From Melitaea cinxia (taxonomy: Eukaryota > Arthropoda > Insecta > Lepidoptera > Nymphalidae), in the NCBI RefSeq assembly GCF_905220565.1, contig NC_059408.1:12400508-12464507 (forward strand): a stretch of DNA of 64,000 nt. The letters run 5' to 3'. Positions within the stretch are counted from its first letter, which is position 1, and each line of letters opens with the position of its first letter. A model generated the notes under the pieces. It ran no database searches, was not told the origin of the DNA, and worked only from the letters and a program-made list of their open reading frames with translations. Positions 9,060 to 22,452 of the stretch are shown piece after piece. The position numbers and the translations under genes are program-made.

Positions 9060-12000
9060 TTCTTACGCTGCCGGTGTTAGTCAGGATCACAGGAAAAATT
9101 TAATATCTCATTTTGCAATATTTATAAAGAAAATTTGTAGGAGCTTAGTAGGAGACAATTTTTGGTCTGCCCTGGAATTTTGGTAAGGGACTTTTAGCCT
9201 TTAGTGACTTTTAATGCTCAGTTTAGGTGTCTTACTTCATTGGCATAATTACAAGGAATGAGCAAAAATTTATGTTTGTGGTCTAACCTCCAGAATACCT
9301 GTCCTAGAAAGAAGTACAGTCCTAGGAGGTGACGTATATTTACGTGTCAAAATTAGACATATAATAATAGGTCTTATACATAGTTCGAGCAACTACCGTG
9401 GTACGTCGGGAAAAGTTTACATTATCGTACTAATCTCTCACCATTAAAATTGGGCTCAGTTTCCTGACCTGTGTATGAGACCGTGGACATAATCTCTCGC
9501 TTGTTTTATCGCTTTCGTCGTCCAGATACTTCGGGTCACGAGGAAAAGTTTTTTATTTGCAAATAATAAAACCTTAACTGACGAATTACATTTGTATTGA
9601 CGTTATAACGATTGAGGCTGTAATGATTTTTGTTTATGATCTGCTTCCAATATAAGCTCCGTTAACAACTTCGTAAGATAAAGGTAACGGTTTTGGGTAC
9701 TGTGCATGGCAATTATCTTTTATTATTTCATATAAGGAAAGGGATGTCATCGTAATGTTATTACTGACTGATTTCCAAGTCTGTTAATTTGTTAGATTTT
9801 TTTGATAATCTTCAGAAATTTTCATTTACTGTGAGTAATTTTTAGTGTCCGGTAATTATAGTCAAAGGTTTTGCCAGTTTTGTTATCTACTTTTCCTTAT
9901 GTCAAGGCTTTTGTCACAAAGAAAGTAAGAGATATGTTTGACCTTTCGTTAGTGGTCTAAATGTGAAAACAAGTGGGTAAAGTTAAATCGTTTAAAATAG
10001 TGTGAAATAGATTAAATAAAATTGTAAATGACTCCGAAGTTTTATTTCTAAACAGTATCGTAGTATTTAAAAAAAAAAAATTGTAATTTTTGTTGGTATA
10101 TCAACTAACGTACCCATATTTGTAAGTGGACCCAGTGAATTTTGGACACCCATATATTTTTCGTGAAAACTTTTTTTTTTCGTGACTACTTCGTCCTGAT
10201 AATAATAACAACAAAAAGGGATACACAATGAACAGAAAGATAAAAAATTCCATTTCTCGCAATTGTTCAGCAGAACTAACGCGCGTACATACATTTCCAT
10301 GATACATTTTTATATATATACAGATTAATTTAATTCTCAGTTATAAAGGAAGCGAGACTCGAGAAAGGCATATAATGTTGAACACATTCTCATGTAGCCC
10401 TCAGCGTTTTATTGTGTACGGATGTGAGCGGATATGCGAGTAATTGTACCAAATAATAGCTATAAAGGACATGGAATGACGTGCAATGGAAGTGCCATAC
10501 GAATAAAGTGAATATTAAGTTAGATATTTAACAAAATTCTACACGTTTTTTAAATAACACTGATTTACTGATGACACTTCCTCTTTTAAATTAGTAGGCA
10601 ATTGTTTATTTTATTAATTTATCTGATCTACTACTCTATATTTATCTGCCTAACTAAGCTAATCGCTAAGGAACAATCTGTTGCCTGTAGGCGCGTCCAC
10701 GTCATACTTTCGTTATTTATTGAATGAAAAATAATAAAATCGTAGCGATAAATGCACTTGTATTCAACAAATATGAGTGTTTTTTTATCTTATTAAAGAA
10801 TAAAATTAATTACGATATATGATTATCAAATCATAAATTTCTGCAAGCAGACGTTGAAAACGTAATTTTAAAATAATTAATAGTTAACACATCTACCACC
10901 CATTAAGAATATAGATTCTGCTTAAAAGAATCAACGATAAACTTAATAGTTACTATTTACAAACCGTCAGTATATTTGTCATATTAAAAACTCTATCATA
11001 TAAAAATGTCCGCCGATTCCAGTAAATTCTATAACAGCTGTAACCAATATCAATAAGCTGAATAAATCGAATTGCGAGATATTATTCATCTGATTATCGA
11101 TTTGATTGCCATTCGTTGAAACGCGATGTTTACATTATTTTTTTTATTAAAGGTTTAATTTATAGCATTATTAATAACGACCGACTGTTACTAATGAATG
11201 TTTTTATTTTTGAATATAATTGGCAGAGATTATTTTCATACGGCCATTAAAGTTATAATGTTTACATACGGTCGTAACTGTCAATTATTCAGATCTTTAT
11301 TTTTGTTTTCGTTTAATTTTTTATAATAATATTTATTTTTATTTTTTAATGATAAGAATGATAGTTACTTAATAATTGAGATATTTTTTTAAATAATTCT
11401 TTTTTAACAGTATTGCACCTTTTTACAGTTTTTAAATTTTTTGACAACAAGATTACGTAAAAATAAGGATTGGTTTTTTTATTCAATCGAACTATAGTTT
11501 TTTAACAATATATAGAGCCTCCTTGAATTTTTATAGATTTTTTCAATAATAATAATGATAGTTACGTAATAATGGGGACTATTTATAGTGCTATATATCA
11601 GTCACATCACTAACGGGACTAGTTCCTTAGATATGTTAACCGGTGTGTCAGCACACAATATCGGTTTGAGACATCGTGCAATTATAAACTGCCTTCAGGT
11701 CCGCTAACGTGTTTACGACATTTCCTTACGACTATCTGATACGATTATTTAAAAGTTGCAACATAGTAATTAAGCCTTAGGTCACGTAAGGTTTAGTTCA
11801 TTTTGTGATCTAACTAGAACGTAGCTTTGAAGCATTTATTATTATTACTGGAAGTATAGTTTACTTTGACTTGAATAAGTGTGTTTGTAGATTGACATAT
11901 AACAACAATAAATTGTAATTTAGTTAATTATTTTCATAATAACTACTTTTGCTTTCCGATTTCATTTGCGCGGAGAAATCTCGCTAGAATTTAAAAAAAA

Positions 12001-12340
12001 CATTTGGAATAAAAAGTATTATTATTTCGGATATAAAAAGTAGTCTTATGCTGTTTCAGACAATAACCTATCTTCAAGTGTTTTATTCAGATCATCCAGC
12101 CGTTTATGCAATGAGTAACAAAAATCCGTCCCAACTTGCGGTTTTATAATAGTAGTAAGATTGAATTACATTACAAACGATTATGCGTTCCTTATCTTCA
12201 GGAATTGGATAAAATACTAGTGGGTGATTATAAGAAAAAATTTGATATATATTTTCGGTATTATACATACCAAATAGTCAATTAAATGCATAATAAAGTT
12301 GAAAAAAGTATTTTTTTTTCCTATAAAGAGTATTATATCG
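9060..12340. other. Unannotated DNA
   Basis: About 3.3 kb of AT-rich DNA in which I recognise no gene and no repeat shared with the rest of the window. Confidence 0.4.
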
Positions 12341-12341
12341 G

Positions 12342-12374
12342 TATAAATCTGACTAGTATTTCCTGGAGTTCAAC
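12342..12374 (+). promoter_or_regulatory. Weak core-promoter candidate
   Basis: TATAAA at 12342 is 30 bases before the A of an initiator-like TTCAAC (12369-12374). A GC-richer stretch follows to about 12500. No transcript or reading frame supports it. Confidence 0.2.
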
Positions 12375-12699
12375 GCGCGTCCAAAGTCAGTGCGGCGCGT
12401 TCTATCGACATATCGACTGCGAGAGATTTATAGTGGACGTATAGCGGTCGGTGTTTGTACGTGTTAATTAATCGGGATCCGTTAAATCACCGATGGTAAA
12501 CGTGGCCTTGAGATAGAGTTACCGTTGTTTTATCGATATGCAGATCGGCTCTACACTACGTTCACTGCAACTCTCTTATATGGTATACGATTAATGATTG
12601 GGGGTTATTATGTTGAAATATTGTTTATTTATCGACTTCGATAATGATAAATGAAAAGTAACGTATGACTTATGTAAATGTAAATAAATAAACAGATAA

Positions 12700-12903
12700 A
12701 CACCTCACATTCAACGGCCCCTACCAAGATTATCTCCTGTGTCGGGGGTTCGGAAACACACAATACATAAGTACAAACGCCCATACCACAGTAAACATCT
12801 GTATGGCTAATACAAATGTTTTCCATGTACGGGAATCGAATCCGCAACCGCCAGCGCAACAGCTACAAACCAGTGCTGTGACCGTTGCGCCAGCGCGTCG
12901 TCA
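12700..12903 (-). mobile_element. SINE family A, 5' (tRNA-like) half
   Basis: On the minus strand an A-box-like GTTGCGCCAGCGCGTCG-side head, a B-box-like GGATTCGATTCCCGT, then CATGGAAAACATTTGTATTA and CCATACAGATGTTTAC follow the order of the copy at 49793-50136. The 3' end of the family is missing. Confidence 0.7.
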
Positions 12904-14704
12904 TATCAAAAGTAAAGTCGTTCTTCTTGTTAGTTTAAAGTGGCTACATTATTTAAATTTAATTGTTTCGGTAAAAAAGCTATTTTTACAAATAGGGACA
13001 ATCTTATTTGATTTTATAACTGTAACTACGGCTTAAATAAGGTGTGAATAATACTGCTTCTGTTAAGAAACAAACGCGTTAGATTTTAAGAGATCTATTA
13101 AGTTTTATAATCTATTAGGATCATACGGACGACAATTTTACAAATATACGCACATTAAAATCTCCTTCGTAATACTAAATCAACTTAAATATATGATTAA
13201 AACCAACATTCAAATGACCTTTTTACCGATCTGTAAATTTTATTTGAATTTAAAATTTTACAACATCTATAATTCTTTATTTAGTTCTATTTTGATACTA
13301 CTAAGTACATTCTCAGAAGTTGTACTAACTCTACAATTTAGCCCTCGTATATAACGAAATTAGAAGCCATTTGCTAAGATAATTGTGATAAAGCGGAGTA
13401 TATATTTATGGACCTGAAGCGTCAGTTCTGCGCTGTTCCTTGGACTCAGCATTGTTCCTCCACGTCGTATTCATACGTCAACACCCAATTTATGAACCAA
13501 CACATTTGCACCTGCAACAGAATACCACAACCTTATTTCTTTAATTATAAAGCTTAGTTTTATATATCAGAAAGTTGTCAAAGTAAAAAATAAAATTGTA
13601 GCGTGAATCCGCGAGATGTATGAAGACGGTTTCTTTCAATAGAGCCTTATTTATTGCGAGGGGGATTTAATTACAAGCTCTAAGTAATTGCTTTATTGAT
13701 GGAGTTATCGTGATCCGAAGACTTTGGTTACATGTCTCCGATTGAATGTATTGATATTACGAGCACATATAAAATAAATACAGAAAATGGTGTGTCAATA
13801 TGATCTATTGATAACAGAGATTTAAATAAAGATAGTGATTAGTTATCACTGGAAGATTCTTATTAGCACTGTCACCTCATTCAGAATTATGATTATTTTA
13901 AATAGCTTTTCTTCTTGTTCATGTCTTAGACGTAAACATCTAATTTGATTTATTGGTATAGAAGTGATATACTTATAAAAGAATATATAGAAGTTTTTTG
14001 TGCTGAAATCAAGTAGATTTTACCATACAACTTTGGATATGCAAAGTCTTATGAAATGATATTTACAGATATTATTTACATTAACACAAAAACATATAAC
14101 TTAATAGCTTATAAACTTTAATAACCTTAGATTTCGGAATGAAAAAAAAAAATGTCTAAATATTTAAACTAATAATCGACGTAAAAAAGGAGATTCTGAC
14201 TACTAATATTGTTCTGTGTGTTTTTCTTAAGGAGAGGAATAGGTGTATGTTAAGTTATTCATTCTATGTTTATTTTTTATTAAATTGCTTTTAGATAAAA
14301 ATAATATAATATAATTAATATTGTTAAAAAATATAGTTATTAAAAAATGTTTCAAACACAATATTAATAATTTTGTTAACGTAAAAAATTATATATTATA
14401 AATTGGAAAATAAATGGATTGTTCTTTCAAAGCCATAAGGAGCACATATTATATAAAACGGGAAGCTGCTATCGTGTCACGCTAAGGATCCCGGCGCTAT
14501 CCCGCGATCATCCCGATAGCCATCTCGCTGTAACCGATCAGGTAACGTGATACACTATTGTGTTGTCTACGAATCGTTAACGTAATTGACTAGGATTTAA
14601 ATTACTCACCGACTACCGGAACTGTCTGACTGGATATGTCTAAAGGACTTTTTTGAAGTTATACTTCTTTGGCGTGTTAGGGAAAAATGATGAGACAAAT
14701 TTTT
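12904..14704. other. Unannotated DNA
   Basis: Mostly AT-rich. A GC-richer patch at 14455-14560 has an open plus frame ending at a possible CAG/GTAACG donor, but nothing identifies it as an exon. Confidence 0.35.
13399..13427 (+). promoter_or_regulatory. Weak core-promoter candidate
   Basis: TATATAT at 13399 precedes a consensus-type arthropod initiator TCAGTT at 13422-13427. The spacing of about 25 bases is short of the usual 30. Confidence 0.2.
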
Positions 14705-14945
14705 ACGATGGGCGCGAACACCGTCACAAAAAAACCGACACCTTGAAGTTAGCTAGTAAAGGAAGAAGACGTTAGCTAGCCAATACATGCGCGCGCACGC
14801 CGTCACTAAAAAACCGACACCGTGAAGTTAGCTAGTCAAGGAAGAAGTTAGCTAGCCAATGAATGCGCGCGTACAACATCACAAAAAACCGACACCATGA
14901 AGTTAGTCAACGAAGAAGAAGTTAGCAACGTGAAGTTAGCTAGCC
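14705..14945. repeat. Minisatellite with units of about 77-80 bp
   Basis: Roughly three head-to-tail units. Each holds GCGCGC-rich DNA, a CGTCAC, AAAAAACCGACACC, then GAAGTTAGCTAGT and GAAGAAG...TTAGCTAGCCAAT. The units differ by small indels. Confidence 0.85.
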
Positions 14946-16093
14946 AATTAAGTATAACTTTTTACGTGCGTACATAAGTACACAGACTTGTTTTTTCTAA
15001 AATTATATATGCTTCGCCCCTTCTCCATGGCGAAAAAGGTCTATAACCAGCAGTGCGATGTTAAAGGCCGAATCAACCAACAATGTTATGTTTATATATA
15101 ACACCACAGTTATAGTAAAAATATGTGGGGTTATTGGGTATACAAGAGAAAGAACTTTACTTTGGGTTCGTAATCCGTTAAAAAGTCCATTTATTTACAG
15201 TAACTGCTTTATAAGTGAACTTTCTTTTTATAAGTAGCACCTAACATCTTACTTGGAATGGATTTGGAACAATGGAGAAAATATTGTGGAGATTGATCAA
15301 TATAGACTGAGTTTATGAAAATCAATTTTTATCGTCATGCGTATCAATCTATGAGTGATACTCACATATATTTATTTTGCAAAAAATGAATTGAATCCAG
15401 TTTATTACTTTTGCGATAAGTGGTAGCGGATGAACTGAAACGTATAATCAACAAACGGTAAATACTAATATTTCATTGGAAACGCGATTCTTAACAAATA
15501 AATAATAATAGTAAGCAAATCAGTTGTTTGAAAGGCGATCGTTATCAGGTTTAATGGCCAATTAATCGTGATATCTTAACGTTTTAGAAACGAGTAAAGA
15601 GATTAAGTATTGAAAGGAAAAGAGCATATGAGGAGTCACTTCAGATGATATATATACTTATTTACATAAATTAGGTATATCTATTAAATTTTAGTTTTCA
15701 TTAAAATTTGTATGTTTATTAAATTAATAATTAATACTAACAATAAGTAAAACAAAATAATTATAGAGCAATTTTCTGATCACTTAACATCCAACGTATA
15801 AGTAAAAAAATATAGATATCGTATGACATTATAATTAAAAATAGACGATAGTAAAACTCAACTTGGTTGACATGCCCTAAGTCAGTTTTATTTTCAAATT
15901 AAACTGAATTTGTTGTAAATTACTTATGTTAATAAAAACCTCTATTCACAAATAGTACAAGCATTAGCGGTGGTGCTGGTCGGAGGATGCTGGCAGCCCG
16001 TACGCTGCCATATTCAGCACACACCCTAGATGTGCTCTGGCATCCCAAAGGTAGCGGCCCTATGTGCTTGCCTTTTATTATTTCATCCATCTC
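14946..16093. other. Unannotated DNA
   Basis: AT-rich. The GC-rich patch at 15958-16075 looks like a repeat but I see no second copy in the window. Confidence 0.35.
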
Positions 16094-16230
16094 TAATAAT
16101 AATAATAAATTCTTTATTGTACACCAAAATATAAACAAACAGTAGTAATAACAAAAAAAAGATGTACAAAGGCGATCTTATCGCTGAAGAGCGATTTCTT
16201 CCAGATAACCTTTGGGCACAGGATGGGCAC
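16094..16230 (-). mobile_element. Jockey/CR1-like LINE 3' end
   Basis: On the minus strand the region reads AAGGTTATCTGGAAGAAATC, CGCTCTTCAGCGATAAGATC, a stretch encoding a short C-terminal tail, AATAAAGAATTT and a (TTA)n tail. This is the typical 3' end of a lepidopteran non-LTR element, recognised from memory. Confidence 0.6.
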
Positions 16231-16325
16231 TCTAATCACTTTTATGTGATTTATTTAGCGGGTGATAGTCTACTCACTCGGAGGAGCACTCATGCTCTTC
16301 GGGGACGCTGTAATACCTGCGTAAC

Positions 16326-16388
16326 GCATCTTTAGTAGCCCTTAGGCAATTAAGTAGCCCTTAGTTGCCTAAGGGCTACTAAAGATGC
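16326..16388. repeat. Perfect 24-bp inverted repeat (hairpin)
   Basis: Arms at 16326-16349 and 16365-16388 pair without mismatch, around a 15-base spacer that contains a further copy of AAGTAGCCCTTA. The RNA would form a strong stem-loop. Confidence 0.95.
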
Positions 16389-16689
16389 TGTTAAAAAATG
16401 TCTATTATGCTTCCAAATAAAGCTTCATGACAGACAATTAAAAGGAAGACGAATTTACTTTGAGTTTTAGTCACAGGCGCCTTTTGCCCCTTTAAATATC
16501 AATCCCTTAAAGATAATAAAGTAAAAGCGTGATACATTAATACCTTTAGATAAAATAATAAATACTACCATTTGATTTTATCATAATTTTATTTTATGAC
16601 GCATTAGACGCGGTAGAGTAATTTATGTAATTACATTTCTAGACACAGTTCTCAGTCGGATAATAAATCAATTAACTAGTATTCTCATT

Positions 16690-16735
16690 AACAGAGCGCT
16701 GTTATCGGGAATCGAACCCGAGACCGGTCGCCGTC
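16690..16735 (-). other. T-arm / B-box-like segment
   Basis: On the minus strand TCGGGTTCGATTCCCGA forms a perfect T-stem and loop with a Pol III B box. No matching acceptor stem or A box is visible, so it is probably a SINE remnant. Confidence 0.35.
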
Positions 16736-16892
16736 GCGTGCGCAAGGTGAAAGTGCTCCTTCGCACACATTCGCGTTGGTTGGAGGATATTTGATGCAGT
16801 TTTATGAATATTTATTTTCATTAGGTAACTATAGTTATACTTGAAATATTATTCATAATAGTTAATAGTTTTTATGTAATAAAATTGACTTT

Positions 16893-17080
16893 TTAATCGA
16901 CTTAAAAAAATGTTTAGGTTATAAATTTGACGGTATACATTTTTTTATCGGTATCATCTCGTAAATTTCTAATGAGTGTACTGATTTTGATGATGATTTG
17001 TTAATGCGTAAGTTGGTGCTTATCGTGTAGCAATTTAAATTTGAACGGGATCTGACGACTACTTTTTGAGTTACATTCAA
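16893..17080 (+). repeat. Dispersed repeat (CGACTTCAAAA family), decayed
   Basis: Shares the order CGACTTNAAAAAAA, ACTGATTTTGATGAT, TTNGTTAAT, a GTGG/GTGC...TTTAAATT block and GATCTGAC with the copy at 25290-25515. Class unknown. Confidence 0.5.
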
Positions 17081-19954
17081 TAATGTTTCGATGTAAATGA
17101 AATGAATTTAATCGTTGTTTGTTGGTTTTTAATGGATTTTTTATTCAAACAATCATAAAAATAAAAAAAATCATCTTAATTTTTTAAACATACTTATGTT
17201 TTTTAACATATGTATTTATTATTTTCATATTGCTAATAATGGATCCTCCACTTTTATTTTATAGATAATAAATATTCACTGATCGATTTCCTCCGTGTGA
17301 ATACACACATGTATCACACCATACGTGATACTGGCAAAGTTATCTATCCTGTCTCTGCACTATGGAAAGCTAAAAAATAGATGATTGAATATAAAATATA
17401 TTTGTATTGAACACAACTAACATCATATGTATAAAAGCTTTAACTTCATCTATACGTTTAGACCGCCATGTAACTAATCTAATATAGATAATAATATTAT
17501 TCTTTAGCAAGCTTTAGCTTTTAAAGCCCTTTAAACAAATAATTTAAAGAAGCTGTGTAACCGTCAAAAGCTTTTGCAGGTTTCTTTTGTACAAGTTGGT
17601 AACTTGCGACAAAAATGTTGAAATTTGTGTTATGTTCATCATGATTTCTGTTATGAGAGTAATTTATACTTTTACAATTCGTTTTGTTACTTTTGTATTC
17701 AAATAAGTATTCGACATTTAAAATTTTTGGTATTCTTTGTAAATATTTATTTGTTCTTTTTTTACAACTACTTTTTTAAATCACACGTTAAATATGTGAT
17801 TTAAAAATTCATAATACTAAAATATAATTTCGTCCTTTGAAGTAACTTTCGATCTGATAACAAAATAACGGAACTAGGGCTGCTATGACTTCAATTATAA
17901 TTGTTACCTTCAAATGTAAACCTCAAAGTTAAAACTTACTTTTCTCAAATATGAATACAACGAAAAATATAAATTCATATATGTAACAAAAATGAATATT
18001 TGATTAAAACTTTCTTTAATATTACGAATTAATTTATATTTTATTTACCGGGATTTTTTATTAAATAAAAATGACTGTCTATCCAAATACGTTTTAAAAA
18101 GCCCTTTGCTATGCCCCTCAAATGCCCAATGCTCCAAGCTCCAAGCTAAATGGCAGCCCTAGTTATAACGAAACACAAGTCAAGTCGGTGCTATTGCTAG
18201 CTGTCAGCGGCCTTGTCCCGATACCTCGCAGCACGATAAGGAAGCGACAGCACGTCCAGCTATTAATGTTTTAGCCTACTATTATAATGCGTGAGGATAA
18301 TATAGGAATGTTCTCGAACATTGATTTATGAAGGACTATCAAATTTGTAACACTACACATTAGTGTTAATGCCTTATCGAACGTCTTAAGTGAATTTCCC
18401 TTTAAAGTGGATGTTTGAATCATATGCATGCATATGGGCAGGTATATATTTGATATATTTATTATATATATTTATATTATTCGTTCCTTTATTTGAGCTG
18501 TCTTTGTGTTACATATCAAATTTGAAGCTGCAATTTCAAGAGAGCAAAAGCGCTTTCAGCGCTGAGTTTCCAAGTGGTTTATTGGTTTTTTTCTTCTTTT
18601 AATTCATCTCTTGTTTCGTAAAGGAAAACCTGCATATTTCGTATGGAAGCGTAACATCAGTAATATGATGATTTTTGTAATCCTTTATCAAAATAAGAAT
18701 AACTTTACCACAAAAGTAGGACAATCACAGGCTGACAGAGTATAATAAAAAACAAAACATAATCGATAGAAATATATCGTTAATAAGTCATAAGACGACG
18801 AACGTAATAGACGTAAATCCAAACGCGCATTGATGTTAAACGGTAAACCCGATTACTCGCATCCTTAACGCAATTATCCTATAAAATCCGAGTATGCAAA
18901 TACATGCATGTTTAAATCCGACGCTCATTTAGTTATTGTATCCAATTAAGGCGCGTGTTTATCATAATGGTGTACGGAGAAAGCTGGTATGTATGCCAAT
19001 AATAGTACAATTACACTGGAACATTGGAATGGTTGTTCTGTGTACTCATATATGAGATCGCGTTTTCACCTGAGTTTAGTTTAGATGAGTTGACAAACTA
19101 ATCTAGCAACTTGTTTGACAATTATTTCAGAGATTCTAAGAAATGTTGCGTAATAATAAATACATTTGTGTTCATAAACTAAATATATATTCTTATTTCA
19201 CAAGTGAATAATATGTGGACAAGTTACTTGCTAGCATTTTTTGTTGAATGAATGAACAACAGTGAATAACAGTGAATTGAATTTTACTAATAAAAATATA
19301 TAAAGGATGTTTTTCAAACCATGAGCCAAACTTCCATTATATTTATTCATATGGGTTAAATAGAAGAAGTAGATTTAAAACAGAAACAATAAACACTCCC
19401 ATCCAGACTTCATAATAATTTTTACATTACTTACATGTGTAAGTACTGCATATATATGATATAAGTTCAAAATACATAAATTAAAATGGAACAGCGAACG
19501 CAAGTCTTCACTAACGATATCCGCATATGTGGTAGCGAATAGATAAGATTAAATTGATTTAATTCTCGTGTCTTGTAGTCCGATGTGGAGATAAGTCCCG
19601 ATTGGTTCTAAGATCTTGTTAACATAATTAATATGCGAGCGTCTTATTAATATTACTGGCGGACTGACTCGTATCGGGTATTAAGCTTATGCTAATGTTC
19701 GTTTGCTTCTTTTCATACTTTTTATGTCCTTTCATCGAATTGATTTCTTTAAATTATTATTATATAATATCTGAAATATAGGAAGAATTAATTAAATTAG
19801 CCTTCATTAATTAAGTAAATAAATTATGGTAAATTTAGACATCGTTGGTAGTTTCCTAATATAGATTCTGTTGAGAAGAATCTGTGAAACTCTTTTTTGA
19901 AAAATTCAAAAGTCACGACAGCCTAAAATGTAATTAGTTTGTGTGGGATCCGGA
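17081..19954. other. Unannotated DNA
   Basis: AT-rich, with one GC-rich island at about 18170-18270 that I cannot assign. Confidence 0.35.
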
Positions 19955-20085
19955 AGTTTACACAACACACGAAAAGACACGTCCCAAACCCAATTATATT
20001 TGTATGGCCCAAACAAATATTTGTCATAAGCGGACTACAATCAGTTATTGTGACTATGGCGCCAATTCCGTGGCCAGTTCATAGT
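19955..20085 (-). mobile_element. Decayed SINE family A fragment
   Basis: TTGTATGGCCCAAACAAATA with TTTGTCAT resembles the CTGTATGGCCAATACAAATG block of the SINE at 49793-50136. A GTGACTATGGCGCC head-like stretch follows in the right order. Strongly diverged. Confidence 0.35.
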
Positions 20086-20354
20086 CATCTGAAATTGATA
20101 AATCCGATTCTAATGATTCTTCCACAATAAGGTTGGTGTTGTCATAATTTCGTGATTTGACTTGGGTATTCAATTGAAATATACAAAAATGTAACGAAAG
20201 TTAAGTTGTAAAATGTAGTTTGTTGCTGCTACGTTATTCAGCAGTTTAATGTGATTTCATTTAAAATAATAACGTATGCTTAAAATAAAATTCTAACACG
20301 TTCAAGTCTGTACGCTGACGACATTTCGAAAACTTTAGGGGTGCTGCTTATAAT

Positions 20355-20521
20355 CAATACGTTCCGAACTCAAAATTGCATTTTATTTTCTTTTTCAATA
20401 CGTTCCAAACTCAAAAATTGCATTTTATTTTCTTTTTCAATACGTTCCAAACTCAAAAATTGCATTTTATTTTCTTTTTCAATACGTTCCGAACTCAAAA
20501 TTGCATTTAATTTTATTTTCT
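20355..20521. repeat. 42-bp tandem repeat, four units
   Basis: Units start with CAATACGTTCC at 20355, 20396, 20438 and 20480; the first is 41 bp, the next two 42 bp and nearly identical, the last diverged. A 63-codon open frame across it is repetitive (ILFSFSIRS) only because 42 is a multiple of three. Confidence 0.95.
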
Positions 20522-21018
20522 GTCTAACCTAACTAAATGGATTAACATTAAACTAGCTATGGTTAGAGTTCACACTATGAACTAGGACATTGAATACTTT
20601 TTATTACGAAAGTTAATATTATGAATAATGGTAAAGAAAAGTAGGATGTAGTCGCGAAGTTGCCTTCGCTGGCACTGCTTGTAGTATATCAAATGGATCT
20701 TTGAAAATATGAAACTTCAATTAAAAATAGAACTACTAACTCAGTCGCAAATAATAAAAAATCACTAAAGCCTAACTTTCACCGCAAATGTAATTTTCTA
20801 TGCATGTTACTAATCTCTCGCCCCGGGACACTTTCAAATTTCCCTATCGCGCTTGTAACCACTACAATGCGTGCACCTACAATTCACATAGAAAGTGTTT
20901 TGCGATCACATCCATACCACTGTCTCTATCAACTTGGCCCTTTGAATGATTTGCGTATTTATACATTATTTAATAACTTATATTCTTGAAGGGCAGATAG
21001 TTTTTTATTTAAATTTTT
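20522..21018. other. Unannotated DNA
   Basis: A slightly GC-richer patch at 20815-20960 has no assigned function. Confidence 0.35.
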
Positions 21019-21210
21019 GACGTGACAACGTGTAATAAACCAATGAACGCCGGCTGCATGCACGAAAAAGGATGACTCATTGTATCGTTATGCTCCTTGT
21101 GGCGTTAAATCCATTGTCCCGTTATGCTAATTGTGCGCTTGCGCCGCATCTATCTCTCCTCTATTGGCCTATGCGTCCGTGGAGATGTTTTGTTATGACG
21201 TTGTCACGTT
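21019..21210. repeat. Short element with near-inverted ends
   Basis: ACGTGACAACGT at the left is matched in inverse by ACGTTGTCACGT at the right. Two imperfect copies of CATTGTNNCGTTATGCT (21079 and 21112) lie inside with a GC-rich core. I recall similar sequence from other Lepidoptera but cannot place it. Confidence 0.5.
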
Positions 21211-22452
21211 AAACTATTGTCCGTAAGCCAACTTTACAGATAACCAATTTTGAACTTTTAAATATTATTGTATAAACTAGATTGGTGACAGTTCAGTAAA
21301 TAGAATATTTAATTTAAAAAAAATCTTTAGATAAATTAATAGTAATTTTAAGACACAGATAAGTAAGGCGGGTAGTAAGCTTTTTTTAACAGAATGGCAA
21401 TCTGCACATCTTACAAAACACAGTGACGAAAGAAAGAAGTTTCGAAACTCCATAATGAGGAAATTCCTGGAAATTTCAAGGGAAAAATATAATGTTAACC
21501 AGGTTAAACAGTTCATATATTAAGTTTCAACATAAAATATTCAGTTGTTATACGCATATATTATGCATGAAATAGTAACAAATCTTTAGCATCCATTCAT
21601 CCATCCATCCTCACATACTTTCACGTGCATATTATTTATAAGCATATGAAAATAATAAATGAATGTGGAGCTTGTTTTCGTAGTGTCAGTAGAAAGCTGG
21701 CTCGGTATCAGATGAGGGAGCTAGCCCGCGGACATCCTAGTGTGTTGGACGTGTAATGCCTAGACTTCTGTGACTAACAAATAGTCAACCTCGTTAGGTA
21801 ATATCTGCTCTTAGTTTTTTTTTTTTTAATTTAAGACTTTCAATCAGATAACTTATTCGACTTTATATGTACATTGTACAGGTAACAAAAATACAAACGT
21901 GGAAAATTCTTTGAACGGTATTTTATAGGTACTAATATACAAAGTAATATTTAAAGTTTGTAGTGTAAAAAGGTTGCAGTTGTCACATACCTATAGAGGT
22001 CGTAATATAATATTAATTAAAAAAAAATATTTGTTATAAATTGTAAATGCCAAAAATATTTTCATATATATTATTATAAAGTTATTATTAGGTATTTTGT
22101 GACGTTTAAATTTATATTAGCGTTTACATAACAGTAGAGACTTTGTTATTTAATTTACTGTCTTGTCAAGTTTTATTTTTTTTTTGTCTTATTATTAAAA
22201 ATCTTATATATAGAGGCCCACAAAACTATTTTCACTTAGTAAAAACTTTGTCTGTCTAAATACTATATTTGAGGAAATAATGTATTACAACTTAATTGAT
22301 TCTGCGGTGTGTGATGAGGGAAGCCTGTGGTCAGGTGGCTATCCTTATCTAAATCAATATTAGTATAGTATTGATTTATGTTCATAGCTAAGATCAGTCT
22401 TATTAATTACTGAAAAAATAAATACTATTAATTTTTTGAATTATTATTATTA
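21211..22452. other. Unannotated AT-rich DNA
   Basis: Contains a short CATC run near 21596-21610. No gene seen. Confidence 0.4.
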
